This document shows, one piece after another, positions 1 through 9,471 of a stretch of DNA of 64,000 bases; within the stretch, counting starts at the first letter, position 1; each line of letters starts with the position of its first letter. The notes beneath the pieces are model-generated. The model ran no database searches. It had not been told where the DNA came from and saw nothing but the letters and a program-made list of their open reading frames with translations. A program made the translations under genes and the position numbers. The DNA is from Rhodospira trueperi (GTDB lineage: Bacteria > Pseudomonadota > Alphaproteobacteria > Rhodospirillales > Rhodospirillaceae): assembly GCF_900101965.1 (NCBI RefSeq), contig NZ_FNAP01000007.1:62001-126000 (forward strand), read 5' to 3'.

Positions 1-1219
1 CCATGGCCTTCGTCATGCCGTGCAGGAAGCGGTTGCGCTCGCGGAAGCGCTCCTCGATCAGCTTGCGCTCGGTGATATCGGTGCGGATGGAGATGTACTG
101 AAAGGGCGTTCCATCGTTGTCCAGAAACGGTACGATTGTCGCCGAGACCCAGTACGGCTGGCCGTTCTTGGCCCGGTTCTTGATCTCTCCGTGCCAGACC
201 TCGCCACGCGTAATCGTTTGCCAAAGCTGGGCGAAAAACGCCGCGTCGTGTTCGTCAGACCGAACCATGCGGTGGTTTCGGCCGATGATTTCGTCGCGAT
301 CATGCCCGCTGATGGCGCAGAACCGGTCGTTGGCATAGGTGATCGTGCCGTCCTTGTCCGTCGCCGTGACGATGGCGTGTTGGTCTAAGGCGAATTTCTG
401 GAATTCCAGGTCCCGCTTGACCTCTTCCAGGCGTCGGTTCGAGGCTCTCACCGAGCGCAGCATCCAGACGCCCGTGCCGACCACGAACAGGATCACGATG
501 CCGGACAGGACGACCCGCGCGAGACGGTACGCCTCGGTTCGTCGGTCGATATCGAGGTTCAGCGCGTTGAGGGTCCGCTGACTTTGAAAGAACAGGCGGT
601 TGGCGTTCTCGTTCATGCGCAGGAACAGCGGCGGCAGGCGCGCCATGAAGTTTTCGAGATCACGCTCCAACGCCAAGTAGGCGACCGCGTCGGACACCCG
701 CCCCAAGGAGTCGTGACGGTTCATCAGATCGATGAGTTCATCCGTCAGGTGCTCGACATCGTCCAGTTTGGGGGTGATCTCGATGACCTCAAGAACATAG
801 GGGAAATCGGTGTGGGTGGCCTCGTACGGGATGACGCGCTCCATGACGGCGCGCGATTCGATGTTCAAGCGTGTCTCGCGCCGGAGCACGCCACCATTGG
901 ACAGCACCTCCAGGGCCTCACGCAAATTCGCGACGGTGGACTCGACCTGCTCGCGCATCCACTCCCGGTCCTTGGCGTTGCGGGTGGCCGACGCAATGCG
1001 ATACGTCAGCGCCTCCAGGCGGACTAGGTCATTGACAATGACCTCGCCGATCAGCACCCGATTGCTTTCATTGCGGGCGCGGTCGTTCAGGTCTCCGATC
1101 AGGCTGGAGAACAACAGCTCGCCCCCGATCAGCGCCAACACGCCAACCACATAAACCACGAACAGGACGAACAGCGGCCGGGTGGAAATGCTGTCGGTCC
1201 GTTTGGCGCGCGATGGCAT
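1..1219 (-). CDS. PAS-domain membrane sensor (partial, C-terminus outside window)
   Basis: Reading the minus strand from an ATG at 1219 gives an open frame to the window edge (about 406 codons, no stop). The N-terminus has one membrane segment (about residues 13-38), then a periplasmic helical region, a second membrane segment (about 226-250) and a PAS domain with PAC tail (about 270-385, containing ATDKDGTITYANDRFCAISG and ending RTDITERK). This is the sensor half of a histidine kinase or diguanylate cyclase; the output domain lies beyond base 1. The start overlaps the stop of the upstream binding-protein gene (TGATG), so the two are translationally coupled and the lipoprotein may present a ligand to this sensor. 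Output type cannot be decided here. Confidence 0.8.
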   Translation of the reverse strand, partial: MPSRAKRTDSISTRPLFVLFVVYVVGVLALIGGELLFSSLIGDLNDRARNESNRVLIGEVIVNDLVRLEALTYRIASATRNAKDREWMREQVESTVANLREALEVLSNGGVLRRETRLNIESRAVMERVIPYEATHTDFPYVLEVIEITPKLDDVEHLTDELIDLMNRHDSLGRVSDAVAYLALERDLENFMARLPPLFLRMNENANRLFFQSQRTLNALNLDIDRRTEAYRLARVVLSGIVILFVVGTGVWMLRSVRASNRRLEEVKRDLEFQKFALDQHAIVTATDKDGTITYANDRFCAISGHDRDEIIGRNHRMVRSDEHDAAFFAQLWQTITRGEVWHGEIKNRAKNGQPYWVSATIVPFLDNDGTPFQYISIRTDITERKLIEERFRERNRFLHGMTKAM

Positions 1220-2079
1220 CAGTTGGCCACTCCGACTCGACCGTCCCGATCAAGAAACCCGAATGAGCGAAAGATGGCTTGGCCGCGCTCCGACGCCGCT
1301 AGGCCCATGAATCGGTGCGCCAATTCCGGGTGTGCCGAAAAGGTCAGCAAATTGATCGCCAGGATCTTGGGTTCAGCGAGGGCTGGGTCGATATCCAGCA
1401 CATCCAACTGGTCCCGGTTTTCGGGAAAGAAGGCGGTGGCGCGCCAGTTCATGATGAGGTCGGCGGCCCCGTCCAGGAGGAACTGGTTCAGGTTGCGGGA
1501 ATCCGTGGCCATGAAGCTGGTGTTGGCGAGGACATCGCGGTTGAGACCGGCCGCCTCCAAGACTCTCTGAGTTTCCCGGCCGATGCTGCCGCTCTGCGGG
1601 TTGGCGATCACCACCGATAGCGCCGGATCCGCCAGGGCGGCCAGATCCGCCGGAATGCGCTTTGGGTTGCCCTCCAGCACCAACAGGGCCGAGACGTTGT
1701 AACCGAGCTCGAAGGCCTCGCCCAGGAGCCCTTCCTCAAGGTTCCGCGTGCGATAGGACAGGGATCCGGGGAAATAGAGGTCACCCAGACGGTTGGCCTT
1801 CAGGCTCTTGTAAAGGTCTTCCGAACCGCCCTGGCTGATGGTGACCGTGGCGCCGGTTTCGGCTTCGAACACGGCGGCGACGGCGCGGATGGGATGCAGC
1901 ATCGTGATGCCGCAATAGATCAGCAGGTTAGCGTCGCTCGTCCGTGCCGCTTGGTCCACATCGTCATCGCAGCCGGCCAAAGCGAGCCCCATGGACACCA
2001 GAAGCAACACCAGAAGCCATGGACGCGCCTGGTGTGTCCCGCAGCGAGAGCGTCGGACATCACGCATGAGTCGAAACAT
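1219..2079 (-). CDS. ModA/PstS-like periplasmic substrate-binding lipoprotein
   Basis: 286 aa. The N-terminus has a hydrophobic stretch ending in the lipobox LALAGC, so it is probably a lipid-anchored periplasmic protein. The mature part starts LLIYCGITMLHPIRAVAAVF and continues with a serine-rich ligand loop (ISQGGSEDLYKSL), the pattern of molybdate/tungstate- and phosphate-type binding proteins. No transporter permease or ATPase is adjacent; instead the next gene is a membrane PAS sensor whose start overlaps this stop by one base. That arrangement suggests a sensory rather than transport role (inference). A GGGAGG ribosome site lies just upstream of the ATG. Ligand unknown; an oxyanion is the family's usual ligand. 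Confidence 0.8.
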   Translation of the reverse strand: MFRLMRDVRRSRCGTHQARPWLLVLLLVSMGLALAGCDDDVDQAARTSDANLLIYCGITMLHPIRAVAAVFEAETGATVTISQGGSEDLYKSLKANRLGDLYFPGSLSYRTRNLEEGLLGEAFELGYNVSALLVLEGNPKRIPADLAALADPALSVVIANPQSGSIGRETQRVLEAAGLNRDVLANTSFMATDSRNLNQFLLDGAADLIMNWRATAFFPENRDQLDVLDIDPALAEPKILAINLLTFSAHPELAHRFMGLAASERGQAIFRSFGFLDRDGRVGVAN

Positions 2080-2476
2080 GGACCCTCCCGCACTCCTGAT
2101 CCTGCTAGACCGGTCGACGAAAAGGATGACCTTTGTCGGCGGCCGGCCGGTGCGCTTGTGGTGTCGCTGGGTGGCACCCGCTTGAAAGCAACGTCGGGCT
2201 GGCGCCGCGACGCGGCGGAGGGCCTTGATCCTGACACGTCAGGACCAAAGCGGCTAGCATAAGGCGTCGTTGACATGGATCACACATCGTTCCGCTCATC
2301 CCCGGCCGCTGTCTGGTCGCGCGCACGTCAGCCAGGAGGCGTTCCGGCATGCTCCTGAGCGTGTTGGACTGTTCGTTCAGCGAGGTGGTCGCGGTCGGCA
2401 AATCCCCGGGGGCCACGGCGCCGAGCGGACGAACCGGTCATGGCGAGAGCAAATCCCGAGCGATCCGGACCGGATC

Positions 2477-2626
2477 GCGACGCCAGCTTTGACCAAATGG
2501 GGCCGTCGCCCACGGCGCCGATTCAAGGAGGGCCGCCCTTTGGGCGGTCGGGGCGGCGAAAAAAACAAAGACTCAACAACGCCGGCTGGGCGTCGTGAAG
2601 GCCGGACGAATCAAGTCTATCGTCGG
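2477..2626 (-). repeat. Dispersed mosaic hairpin repeat, copy A
   Basis: The reverse complement of this stretch closely matches 37663-37870. The best block (about 65 bp at 2562-2626) differs from the other copy at only a few positions, and both copies share the GGCCGCCCTTTGGGCGGCC-like hairpin, a GGCGCCG element and an end reading AGCTGGCGTCGCGA. A perfect 9-bp inverted repeat with a one-base loop (GCGATCCGG/CCGGATCGC, 2460-2478) adjoins it. This is a non-coding, interspersed REP-like element; family name unknown. Confidence 0.7.
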
Positions 2627-2640
2627 CCGGTATCAGCCCA

Positions 2641-2669
2641 CCGACGAAGCGGGTCACCCGTTTCGTCGG
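2641..2669 (-). terminator. Palindrome downstream of the ABC importer operon
   Basis: CCGACGAAGCGGGT and ACCCGTTTCGTCGG form a 14-bp stem with one G-T mismatch and a one-base loop, ending seven bases beyond the stop of the ATPase gene on the minus strand. No clear U tract follows, so it may act as a transcript-end stabiliser or a terminator without a classical tail. Confidence 0.45.
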
Positions 2670-2675
2670 GCGGGG

Positions 2676-3794
2676 TCAGGGCGTTTTGCGGTCGGGTTTC
2701 CGAGACGTGGCGGGGGATCTCTGGTCGGTGATCCGGGCGCCGTTCCGGAACACATGGGTGGCGTCGGCGTTCCAGGTCAGGCCGGTGGTTTCGCCCGTCC
2801 GCATGGCGGCGTCCGGGCCAAGTCGGGCCACCACAGGGTCGACAAGGCCCACGTCCACATGCCACAGCACCGACTCTCCCAGGTGCTCGATCACCTGCAC
2901 CGTGCCGGACAGGTGCCCGGCACCGGGCGCGCAGGGGGTGACGGCCTCCGGGCGTACGCCTACCTCGACCGCCATGCCGGGCGTCAGCCCGTGACCCGGC
3001 AGCGGAATCCGCCCGGCCTCGCCGTCCGGCACCGCCGTGTCGTTCCCGGTCACCGTCGCCGGCAGCAGGTTCATCGGCGGCGTGCCCAGAAACCGAGCGA
3101 CGAAGGGCGTGGCGGGCCGCGTGTACAGCTCCAGCGGCGGCCCGGCCTGCACCACCCGGCCGGCCTCCATCAACACCATGACGTCGGCCAGGGTCATGGC
3201 CTCGGTCTGGTCGTGGGTGACGTGAACCATGGTCGTGCCCAGGCGCCGGTGCAGCGCCGCCAGCTCGCGCCGCACCGACAGTCGCAGCCCGGCATCCAGG
3301 TTGGACAGCGGTTCGTCGAGCAGGAGCACCGCCGGATCCCGCACCACCGCGCGGCCGATAGCCACCCGCTGGCGCTGTCCGCCGGACAGGGCCGCCGGGC
3401 GGCGGTCGAGCAGGTCCTCCAGGTGCAGCATGCGGGCGGCCTCGTGGACCCGCGCGGTGATGGTCGCCTTGTCGCGGTGCCCGTCGCGGAGACGCAGGCC
3501 GAACGCCATGTTCTCGAACACCGTCATGTGCGGATAGAGCGCGTAGGACTGGAACACCATGGCCACGTCGCGCCGCTTCGGCGGCAGCGCGGTCACGTCC
3601 GCGCCGCCGATGCGGATGGTGCCGGCGGTGGGGTCCTCCAGTCCGGCCAACAGGCGCAGGAGCGTCGACTTGCCGCACCCGGAGCGTCCCACGATCACGG
3701 CATAGGCCCCGTCCGGCAGCGACACCGTCACCCCGTCCAGCGCCGTGACCGCGCCGAAACGCTTCGCCAGTCCGTCGATTTCGACCCCCGCCAT
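2676..3794 (-). CDS. ABC transporter ATP-binding protein, UgpC/MalK family
   Basis: 372 aa cytoplasmic ATPase energising the sugar importer encoded upstream. Visible motifs: Walker A GRSGCGKST (about residue 36), Q-loop MVFQSYALYPHMT, signature LSGGQRQR, Walker B VLLLDEPLSNLDA and the switch histidine in HVTHDQTEA. After about residue 240 comes the OB/TOBE-type regulatory domain typical of MalK/UgpC (GVRPEAVTP), so length and layout fit the family. The start at 3794 has a strong AAAGGAGG ribosome site. It is the last gene of a four-gene operon, 10 bp after the MalG-type permease. Confidence 0.93.
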   Translation of the reverse strand: MAGVEIDGLAKRFGAVTALDGVTVSLPDGAYAVIVGRSGCGKSTLLRLLAGLEDPTAGTIRIGGADVTALPPKRRDVAMVFQSYALYPHMTVFENMAFGLRLRDGHRDKATITARVHEAARMLHLEDLLDRRPAALSGGQRQRVAIGRAVVRDPAVLLLDEPLSNLDAGLRLSVRRELAALHRRLGTTMVHVTHDQTEAMTLADVMVLMEAGRVVQAGPPLELYTRPATPFVARFLGTPPMNLLPATVTGNDTAVPDGEAGRIPLPGHGLTPGMAVEVGVRPEAVTPCAPGAGHLSGTVQVIEHLGESVLWHVDVGLVDPVVARLGPDAAMRTGETTGLTWNADATHVFRNGARITDQRSPATSRKPDRKTP

Positions 3795-3804
3795 CGGTCC
3801 TCCT

Positions 3805-4623
3805 TTAACCCTTCACCGCCCCGGCGGTCAGGCCGGAGACGATCCAGCGTTGGAACACCAGCACCAACAGCACCATCGGCACGGTGACGATGACCGACGC
3901 CGCCATGATGCGCCCCCACGGCAGTTCGTGGGCGCTGGCCCCGGAGATCAGGGCAATGGCCACCGGCACCGTGCGCGTCTCCGCCGTCAGGGTGAACGTC
4001 AGCGCGAACAGGAACTCGTTCCAGGCGACGATGAACGCCAGCAGCCCCGTGCTCACCAGCGCCGGCCAGAGAACGGGCAGGAACACGCGGCCGATGATGG
4101 TCAGCGGGCCGGCGCCGTCCATGATCGCCGCCTCTTCCATCTCCTTCGGGATCTGGCGCACGAAGGTGGTCAGCATCCACACCGTGAATGGCAGCGTGAG
4201 CATGAGGTAGCTCAGCCCCAGGCCGGGCAGGCTGTTGTACAGGCCCAGCGAGCGGATCAGCAGGAACATGCCCGACAGAACCGCCACCTGCGGGAACATG
4301 GAGACGCTCAGCACGGTGCCCAGCAGCAGGCCCCGGCCCCGGAACGACACCCGCGCCAGGGCGAAGGCCGCCGTCACCGCCAGGGTCAGCGACATCCCCA
4401 CGACCCCGCCGGCCACGGCGATCGAATTCAGGATGTTGCGCGCGAACGGCTGCTCGGCGAACACGGCAGCGTAGTTGGTTCCGGTGGGGGTCTCGGGCCA
4501 CAGGCCGGGGGTGAACAGGGCGCTGCCCGTCTCCAGACTGGTCACCACGGCATACCCCAGCGGCCCGATGGAGACCGCCACGATCAGGACCACGGCGAGG
4601 GCGAACCCGGCGCGGGCGATCAT
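3805..4623 (-). CDS. ABC sugar transporter permease, MalG/ThuG type
   Basis: 272 aa inner-membrane permease with about six membrane segments. It carries the cytoplasmic EAA loop (EEAAIMDGAGPLTIIGRVFL) that docks on the ATPase, and the MalG-like C-terminal pattern ending in FQRWIVSGLTAGAVKG. The open frame continues far upstream, but the true start is the ATG at 4623, which overlaps the stop of the preceding permease gene (ATGA); the upstream extension merely reads through that gene in another frame. Second permease of a carbohydrate importer of the CUT1 family. Confidence 0.92.
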   Translation of the reverse strand: MIARAGFALAVVLIVAVSIGPLGYAVVTSLETGSALFTPGLWPETPTGTNYAAVFAEQPFARNILNSIAVAGGVVGMSLTLAVTAAFALARVSFRGRGLLLGTVLSVSMFPQVAVLSGMFLLIRSLGLYNSLPGLGLSYLMLTLPFTVWMLTTFVRQIPKEMEEAAIMDGAGPLTIIGRVFLPVLWPALVSTGLLAFIVAWNEFLFALTFTLTAETRTVPVAIALISGASAHELPWGRIMAASVIVTVPMVLLVLVFQRWIVSGLTAGAVKG

Positions 4624-5549
4624 GACCCGGCCTCCCGTTCGCGCAGCCGGCCGGCGGTCAGAATCAGCGCCGCCGCCAGGGCGATGACCAGGAACACCAG
4701 CGTCGCCGCCGCCGAGCCGCTGCCGGCCGACTGGAAGTCGATCAGCTCGCGCCGGGCGTAGACCGACATGGTCATGGTCGCCGGGCTGTTGGCGGTCAGC
4801 ACGTAGACCAGATCGAACACCCGCAGGGCGTCCAGGGTGCGGAAGACGATGGCCACCACCAGCGCCGGACGGATCAGGGGCAGCGTCACCCGAAAGAAGA
4901 CCCGAACCGGATGGATTCCATCGACCCGTGCGGCCTCGTAGATGTCGCGCGGCAGCATCTCCAGCGCCGCCAGCACCAGCAGCGCCATGAACGGTGTCGT
5001 CTTCCACACGTCCACCCCGATGACCGCGATCATGGACAGCAGCGGATCGGCCGTCCACGCCAGCGGCGCGTCGATCAGGCCCATCCCTTCCAGGGCCGCG
5101 TTCACGACGCCGAACTGATCGTTGAGCATCCAGGCCCACATCTTGGCGGACACCACGGTCGGAATCGCCCACGGCACCAGCACGGCGGCGCGCACCCAGG
5201 CGCGGCCGGGGAACCGTTGATGCAGCACCAGGGCCACCAAGACGCCCAGCACGGTCTCCAGGCTTACCGACGTGACCGTGAACACCAGCGTGTTGCCGAC
5301 CGACCGCCACCACTGCGGATCGACCAGGACGCCGAACGCCTGCCCGCCGTAGACGGCGTAGTAGTTCTCCCAGCCGATGAACGCCGCGTCGCCCGCGCCG
5401 GCCAGCGAGGCGTCGGTGAAACCGAGCCAGATCGTGCGTCCCAGCGGCCAAGCCGCCACGCACAGCAGCACCAGGACCATGGGCGCGATCAGCGCCCAGG
5501 CCTCGCGCACCCGCCGACGGGCGAGGGGAGTCGCGGCGCCCCGCTTCAC
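4620..5549 (-). CDS. ABC sugar transporter permease, MalF/UgpA type
   Basis: 309 aa, about six membrane segments, with the EAA loop EAARVDGIHPVRVFFRVTLP near residue 215. It pairs with the following MalG-type permease to form the membrane channel. Its start overlaps the stop of the solute-binding-protein gene by four bases and its own stop overlaps the next start by four, which indicates tight translational coupling. Family: CUT1 sugar importers (ThuF, AglF, UgpA). The exact sugar cannot be read from the permease. Confidence 0.92.
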   Translation of the reverse strand: MKRGAATPLARRRVREAWALIAPMVLVLLCVAAWPLGRTIWLGFTDASLAGAGDAAFIGWENYYAVYGGQAFGVLVDPQWWRSVGNTLVFTVTSVSLETVLGVLVALVLHQRFPGRAWVRAAVLVPWAIPTVVSAKMWAWMLNDQFGVVNAALEGMGLIDAPLAWTADPLLSMIAVIGVDVWKTTPFMALLVLAALEMLPRDIYEAARVDGIHPVRVFFRVTLPLIRPALVVAIVFRTLDALRVFDLVYVLTANSPATMTMSVYARRELIDFQSAGSGSAAATLVFLVIALAAALILTAGRLREREAGS

Positions 5550-6820
5550 CAGCCGCCGCGCTTGATCCGCTGCACGCGCGCGGCGATGGCCGCCACGCCG
5601 GCCGCGCCGTCCGACTGTCCACTGAGCACGCCGTGCACACCGTTGAAAAAGGCCGTGCTGACCTGATTGTATCGCGCCCCCGTGACCGTCGACGGCCGCG
5701 CCACGGCGGCGTCGAGCACAGCGCGCATGTCGGCCAGGAACGGCACCGCCTCCAGCACCTCGGGATCTGCGTACAGCGCCGGGCGGGAGGGATTGAACGA
5801 CCCGACGATGGCGCGGCGCTTCTGTTCGGCGGCGCCGGTCAGGTGGCGCACCAGATCCACGGCCGCCTCGACATGCGCCGAGTGTTTCGAGACCGCCAAC
5901 TGTGCACCGCCCAGGGTGGCTGCCGGCGCACCGTCCGGCCCGGCCGGCAGGGGAGCGACGCCGACCTTGCCCCGCACCGGACTGTCGTCGGACTGGGCCA
6001 GCGCCCAGGCATAGGGCCAGTTGCGCATGAACACGGCGCGGCCGGACTGGAACAGGCCGCGCGCGTCCTCCTCGGCATGGTTCAGCACGCCCGGCGGCGA
6101 GATGGTGCCCACCCAGCCGGCGGCGCGGTCCAGCGCGGCGGCGGCGGCCGGCGTCTCAAGGGTGATGGCCCCATCCGGCGCCACGAGGGTGCCGCCGCCG
6201 TGGCTGGCGACCCATTCCAGCGCGTTGCAGGTCAGGCCCTCGTAGGCGCGGCCTTGCCAGACGTAGCCCCACAGGTCCCCGGCCCCATCCGCCCGCTCGG
6301 CCGCTTGGATGGCGGCGGCGGTGTCGGTCAGCGCGGCCCAGGTGGCGGGCACGGCGCGGCCGTGCTTTTCCAGCAGGTCGGCGCGGTAGTACAACAGGCC
6401 GGCGTCGATGAACCACGGCAGGGCCACCAGACGGCCGTCGACGGTGTTGTTCTCGATCAGGACCGGCAGATGATCCCCGGCCGCGTCGCCCAGCGCCGGC
6501 CCCAGGTCCACCAGATGCTCGGCCAGCAGCCCGGGCCAGACCACATCAATCTGCAGGACGTCGATGTCGTCGGCGCCGGCGGACAGAAGCTGCTGATAGA
6601 GCCCCAGGCGTTCGGTGGCGGAATTGGGGATGGCCACCAGTTCAACGTCGTGACCGCTCTGCTCGGCCCAGGCGCGGACGCCGTCCTCGCACAGCGTGCG
6701 CTGCTCGCCGAGCGCACTGCACGCGATGCGCAGAGTCTCGGCCTGGACGGACGGGGCCAGCATCATCAGACCTGTGGCCAGCAGGGCGCGACCGACCCAC
6801 GGGCGTCCCATCGCGGACAT
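5546..6820 (-). CDS. Extracellular sugar-binding protein, ThuE-like
   Basis: 424 aa from the ATG at 6820, which has a GGGAGGGAATC ribosome site; a longer frame begins at 6910 but would place 30 residues before the signal peptide. The signal peptide ends near SVQA-ET. The mature protein is a family-1 solute-binding fold, with the conserved C-terminal stretch GSFNPSRPALYADPEVL common in trehalose/maltose/alpha-glucoside binders (ThuE, LpqY type). First gene of the operon binding protein-MalF-MalG-ATPase, so it delivers a sugar to this importer. Trehalose, maltose or sucrose is a family-based guess. Confidence 0.88.
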   Translation of the reverse strand: MSAMGRPWVGRALLATGLMMLAPSVQAETLRIACSALGEQRTLCEDGVRAWAEQSGHDVELVAIPNSATERLGLYQQLLSAGADDIDVLQIDVVWPGLLAEHLVDLGPALGDAAGDHLPVLIENNTVDGRLVALPWFIDAGLLYYRADLLEKHGRAVPATWAALTDTAAAIQAAERADGAGDLWGYVWQGRAYEGLTCNALEWVASHGGGTLVAPDGAITLETPAAAAALDRAAGWVGTISPPGVLNHAEEDARGLFQSGRAVFMRNWPYAWALAQSDDSPVRGKVGVAPLPAGPDGAPAATLGGAQLAVSKHSAHVEAAVDLVRHLTGAAEQKRRAIVGSFNPSRPALYADPEVLEAVPFLADMRAVLDAAVARPSTVTGARYNQVSTAFFNGVHGVLSGQSDGAAGVAAIAARVQRIKRGGW

Positions 6821-6947
6821 GATTCCCTCCCCTGTCTGTCGTTGGCGCATCACCCGACGCGCGGGTGCGATGATAGGACGCCAGACCTTCGGGGGAAACC
6901 GTCCGGTCACGGAGGTGAAGCGATCCGGGGCCGATTCGGGCGCGCCA

Positions 6948-7571
6948 CTATGCGCGTCGGCGCCGGCTTGCGCTGCTTAAGCTGTACAGGCAGCCGCAAT
7001 AGTCCTGACGGTAGAATTCCTCGCGTCGGGCGATGTCCAGGGCTCGGTCGACACCGCCGCCCTTGCGCCAGTCGTGATCCCAGTAGACCAGACCGTCATA
7101 AGGCGCGACGGCGCGGTGGGCACAGGCGTTGACCTGCGTCCGGTTCTTCCAGCGCGACAGGGCGAGGGACGATGTCAGGACCGGAAAGCCATGATCGTGG
7201 GCATGGCGTGCCGCGCGACCGAGGCGCATGTCGAAACACACGGTGCACCGTCGGCCCCGTTCGGGCTCGTCCTCCAAGCCCTTCGTCCGGGCGAACCACG
7301 CATCGGTGTCGTAATCGGCATCGACGAACGGCACCCCGAGGCGCTCGGCATAGCGCTTGTTCTCGTCCTTGCGCCGCCGGTACTCCGAGGCGGGGTGGAT
7401 GTTCGGATTGTAGAAGAAGACCGTATAGGCGATGCCGGCGGCGGACATCGTCGCCATGATATCCCCGGAACACGGCGCGCAGCAGGATAGGAGCAGCACC
7501 CGGGCTGCGGTACCGCCGGGCGGGGTCAGCCCGCGCGCGTCGTGCGGAGACCTGGGGGGTGGTTCAGGCAT
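6948..7571 (-). CDS. queH: Epoxyqueuosine reductase QueH
   Basis: 207 aa. QueH carries out the last step of queuosine tRNA modification, reducing epoxyqueuosine to queuosine in tRNA. The family's cysteine pattern is present: adjacent cysteines in [11 protein letters not shown] near the N-terminus, CTVCFDMRL mid-protein, and DYCGCLYS near the C-terminus, which bind the iron-sulfur and metal centre. [11 protein letters not shown] and the length also fit. A GGAG site precedes the ATG at 7571. It stands alone between the sugar importer and metY; no other queuosine genes are in the window. Confidence 0.92.
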   Translation of the reverse strand: MPEPPPRSPHDARGLTPPGGTAARVLLLSCCAPCSGDIMATMSAAGIAYTVFFYNPNIHPASEYRRRKDENKRYAERLGVPFVDADYDTDAWFARTKGLEDEPERGRRCTVCFDMRLGRAARHAHDHGFPVLTSSLALSRWKNRTQVNACAHRAVAPYDGLVYWDHDWRKGGGVDRALDIARREEFYRQDYCGCLYSLSSASRRRRA

Positions 7572-7662
7572 CGGGTTTTCTCCGTGGCTTTCTGTGCCAT
7601 AGGGTCCGCGCGGCCCCCAACCTGTCCCTGCTCCGCGCCTGACGCGTGGCGATGCAGGGAAA

Positions 7663-7685
7663 GGCCCTCCGGTCGCCCGGAGGCC
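7663..7685 (-). terminator. Stem-loop after metY
   Basis: On the minus strand just past the metY stop lies a GC-rich hairpin, CCGGAGG paired with CCTCCGG around a four-base loop with one bulged C on one side, followed by a short T run. It is placed as an intrinsic terminator separating metY from queH. Confidence 0.5.
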
Positions 7686-7701
7686 CCCCTTTTCGAGCCG
7701 G

Positions 7702-8982
7702 TCAGGCCGGCACCGCCGCCAGCGCCTGTTCGACGTCGGCGATCAGGTCGTCGGCGCCCTCGATCCCGGCGGACAGCCGGATCATGTCCGGGCTGACCCC
7801 GGCGGCCGCCAGTTCCTCGTCGTTCATCTGGCGGTGGGTGGCGGAGGCGGGGTGCAGCACGCAGGTCTTGGCGTCGGCCACATGGGTGGCGATGGAGGCG
7901 ATCTTCAGCCCGGCCATGAAGGTCTCGGCGGCGGCCCGCCCCCCTTTGACGCCGAAGATCACCACGCCGCAGGTGCCGTCGGGCAGGTACTTGGTGGCCA
8001 GTTCATGCTGCGAATCGCCGAGCAGGCCAGGATAGCGTACCCAGGCGATCTTGTCGTGCCCCTGCAGATACTCGGCCAGACGCAGGCCGTTGTCGCAGTG
8101 TTTCTTCATGCGCAGCGGCAGCGTTTCCAGGCCGATGTTGAGCAGGAAGGCGTTCATCGGCGCCGGCGTCGCCCCCAGATCGCGCATCAACTGGACCACG
8201 GCCTTGGTGATGTAGGCCCCCTCCAGGCCGAAGCGCTCGGTGTAGACCACGCCGTGGTAGCTGTCGTCCGGCGTTGTCAGGCCGGCGAAGCGGTCGCCGT
8301 GGGCGGTCCAGTCGAACCGGCCGGAATCGACGATGGCGCCGCCGACCGCCGCCGCGTGGCCGTCCAGGTACTTGGTGGTCGAATGGGTGATGATGTCCGC
8401 GCCCCACTCGAACGGGCGGCAGTTGACGGGTGTCGCGAAGGTGTTGTCCACGATCAGCGGCACGCCGTGGGCATGGGCCGCCGTGGCGAACTTCTCGATG
8501 TCCAGCACGGTCAGCGCCGGGTTGGCGATGGTCTCGCCGAAGACGGCCTTGGTGTTGGGCTGGAAGGCGGCGTCCAGCTCTTCCTTCGAACAGTCGGGCG
8601 AGACGAAGGTGAAGGCGATCCCCATCCGCTTCATGGTGATGGCGAACAGGTTGTAGGTGCCGCCGTAGATGGCGGACGACGCCACGACGTGATCCCCACA
8701 CGACGCGATGTTGAACACGGCATAGAACGACGCCGCCTGCCCGGACGAGAGCAGCAGGGCCGCCGAGCCCCCCTCCAGCGCCGCGATCTTCGCGGCGACG
8801 CGGTCGGAGGTGGGGTTCTGCAATCGGGTGTAGAAGTAGCCCGCCGCCTCCAGGTCGAACAGGGCCGCCATGTCCTGACTGGTCTCGTATCGGAAGGTCG
8901 TGCTCTGGACGATGGGGATGTTTCTCGGCTCGCCGTTCTTCGGCTGGTAACCGGCATGCAGGCACTGGGTCTCGAGGTTCAT
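7702..8982 (-). CDS. metY: O-acetylhomoserine sulfhydrylase (aminocarboxypropyltransferase)
   Basis: 426 aa PLP enzyme of the Cys/Met metabolism (gamma-family) fold. It forms homocysteine from O-acetylhomoserine and sulfide. Visible: N-terminal [14 protein letters not shown]-binding lysine in [12 protein letters not shown] (around residue 210), the SSGQAAS phosphate-binding loop and the C-terminal [20 protein letters not shown]. The frame is open back to 9216, but the family start is [11 protein letters not shown] at 8982 with an AAGGA site upstream, giving the normal family length. No SAM-II-like riboswitch was recognised upstream. It feeds methionine synthesis, which may matter for the SAM-demanding betaine operon at 20-23 kb. 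Confidence 0.92.
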   Translation of the reverse strand: MNLETQCLHAGYQPKNGEPRNIPIVQSTTFRYETSQDMAALFDLEAAGYFYTRLQNPTSDRVAAKIAALEGGSAALLLSSGQAASFYAVFNIASCGDHVVASSAIYGGTYNLFAITMKRMGIAFTFVSPDCSKEELDAAFQPNTKAVFGETIANPALTVLDIEKFATAAHAHGVPLIVDNTFATPVNCRPFEWGADIITHSTTKYLDGHAAAVGGAIVDSGRFDWTAHGDRFAGLTTPDDSYHGVVYTERFGLEGAYITKAVVQLMRDLGATPAPMNAFLLNIGLETLPLRMKKHCDNGLRLAEYLQGHDKIAWVRYPGLLGDSQHELATKYLPDGTCGVVIFGVKGGRAAAETFMAGLKIASIATHVADAKTCVLHPASATHRQMNDEELAAAGVSPDMIRLSAGIEGADDLIADVEQALAAVPA

Positions 8983-9471
8983 TGGCAGGATGTCCTTTCG
9001 GCGGTCGCCAGGATGAAGGCACGGATCAACGGCCGTCTTCGAGGGGACAGAAAGAGGCCCCGGAGTTTCATGGCGGGTGACAAGAGGGCCAGATGACACA
9101 CATGAACGCGGCGCGTCTACCCCGGGAAACAGATCGACCCACCATGGCAGGCGCGCCAAAAGGGTGGCCCCGGCACCCGCGATTCTCTGTGCGGGCGGAC
9201 CGCACCCGACAGGCATCTGATCAGAGCGGTTCCCTGGGAAGAAGGACCCCGCCGGATGGGGGGCGCGGCTCCGTCCGGAGCCAAGTCGTCACCCAACGGC
9301 CACTCAAGAACGGTGCCGGTCGGGCGGACAACGCCCGCCCGACAACGGGAGGGCGGAGCCGGGGGTCATCCCAAAATCAAACTCCGTTTGATCGGCCGAA
9401 CAGAATCGTCTCTCTGCCCCGACCTGTCCATCGATGGACCACCGGGCGCTTTCGCGGTCCAACGCGCCGGA
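8983..9471. other. Intergenic region, 489 bp, with three inverted repeats
   Basis: Between metY and the DUF2478 gene, both minus strand. It holds a 9-bp stem (GTCGGGCGG/CCGCCCGAC, 9319-9343), a 7-bp perfect palindrome (ATCAAAC tcc GTTTGAT, 9376-9392) and a 14-bp perfect palindrome (GTCCATCGATGGAC, 9426-9439). The last two could end the molybdoenzyme operon; the part nearest 8982 should hold the metY promoter. Open frames here lack ribosome sites and family resemblance. Confidence 0.5.

Larger units (their letters stand above)
2080..2675. other. Intergenic region, 596 bp, no supported gene
   Basis: Lies between two minus-strand genes. It should contain the promoter of the binding-protein/sensor pair at its left end and the 3' end of the ABC importer operon at its right end. 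Several open frames cross it but none has family resemblance or a good ribosome site. About 150 bp of it is a copy of the dispersed hairpin repeat described separately, flanked by two near-perfect palindromes (2460-2478 and 2641-2669). Confidence 0.6.

Noticed and set aside
2270-2731. 153-codon plus-strand frame in the first intergenic region
   Set aside because: Runs through the mosaic repeat and into the antisense of the ATPase gene; no ribosome site, no family resemblance.
2595-3887. 430-codon frame antisense to the ABC ATPase
   Set aside because: High-GC shadow frame; the minus strand encodes all ABC motifs.
8983-9260. SAM-II riboswitch upstream of metY
   Set aside because: Looked for the family's conserved TGATTT and GCTAAA-type elements on the minus strand; not found.
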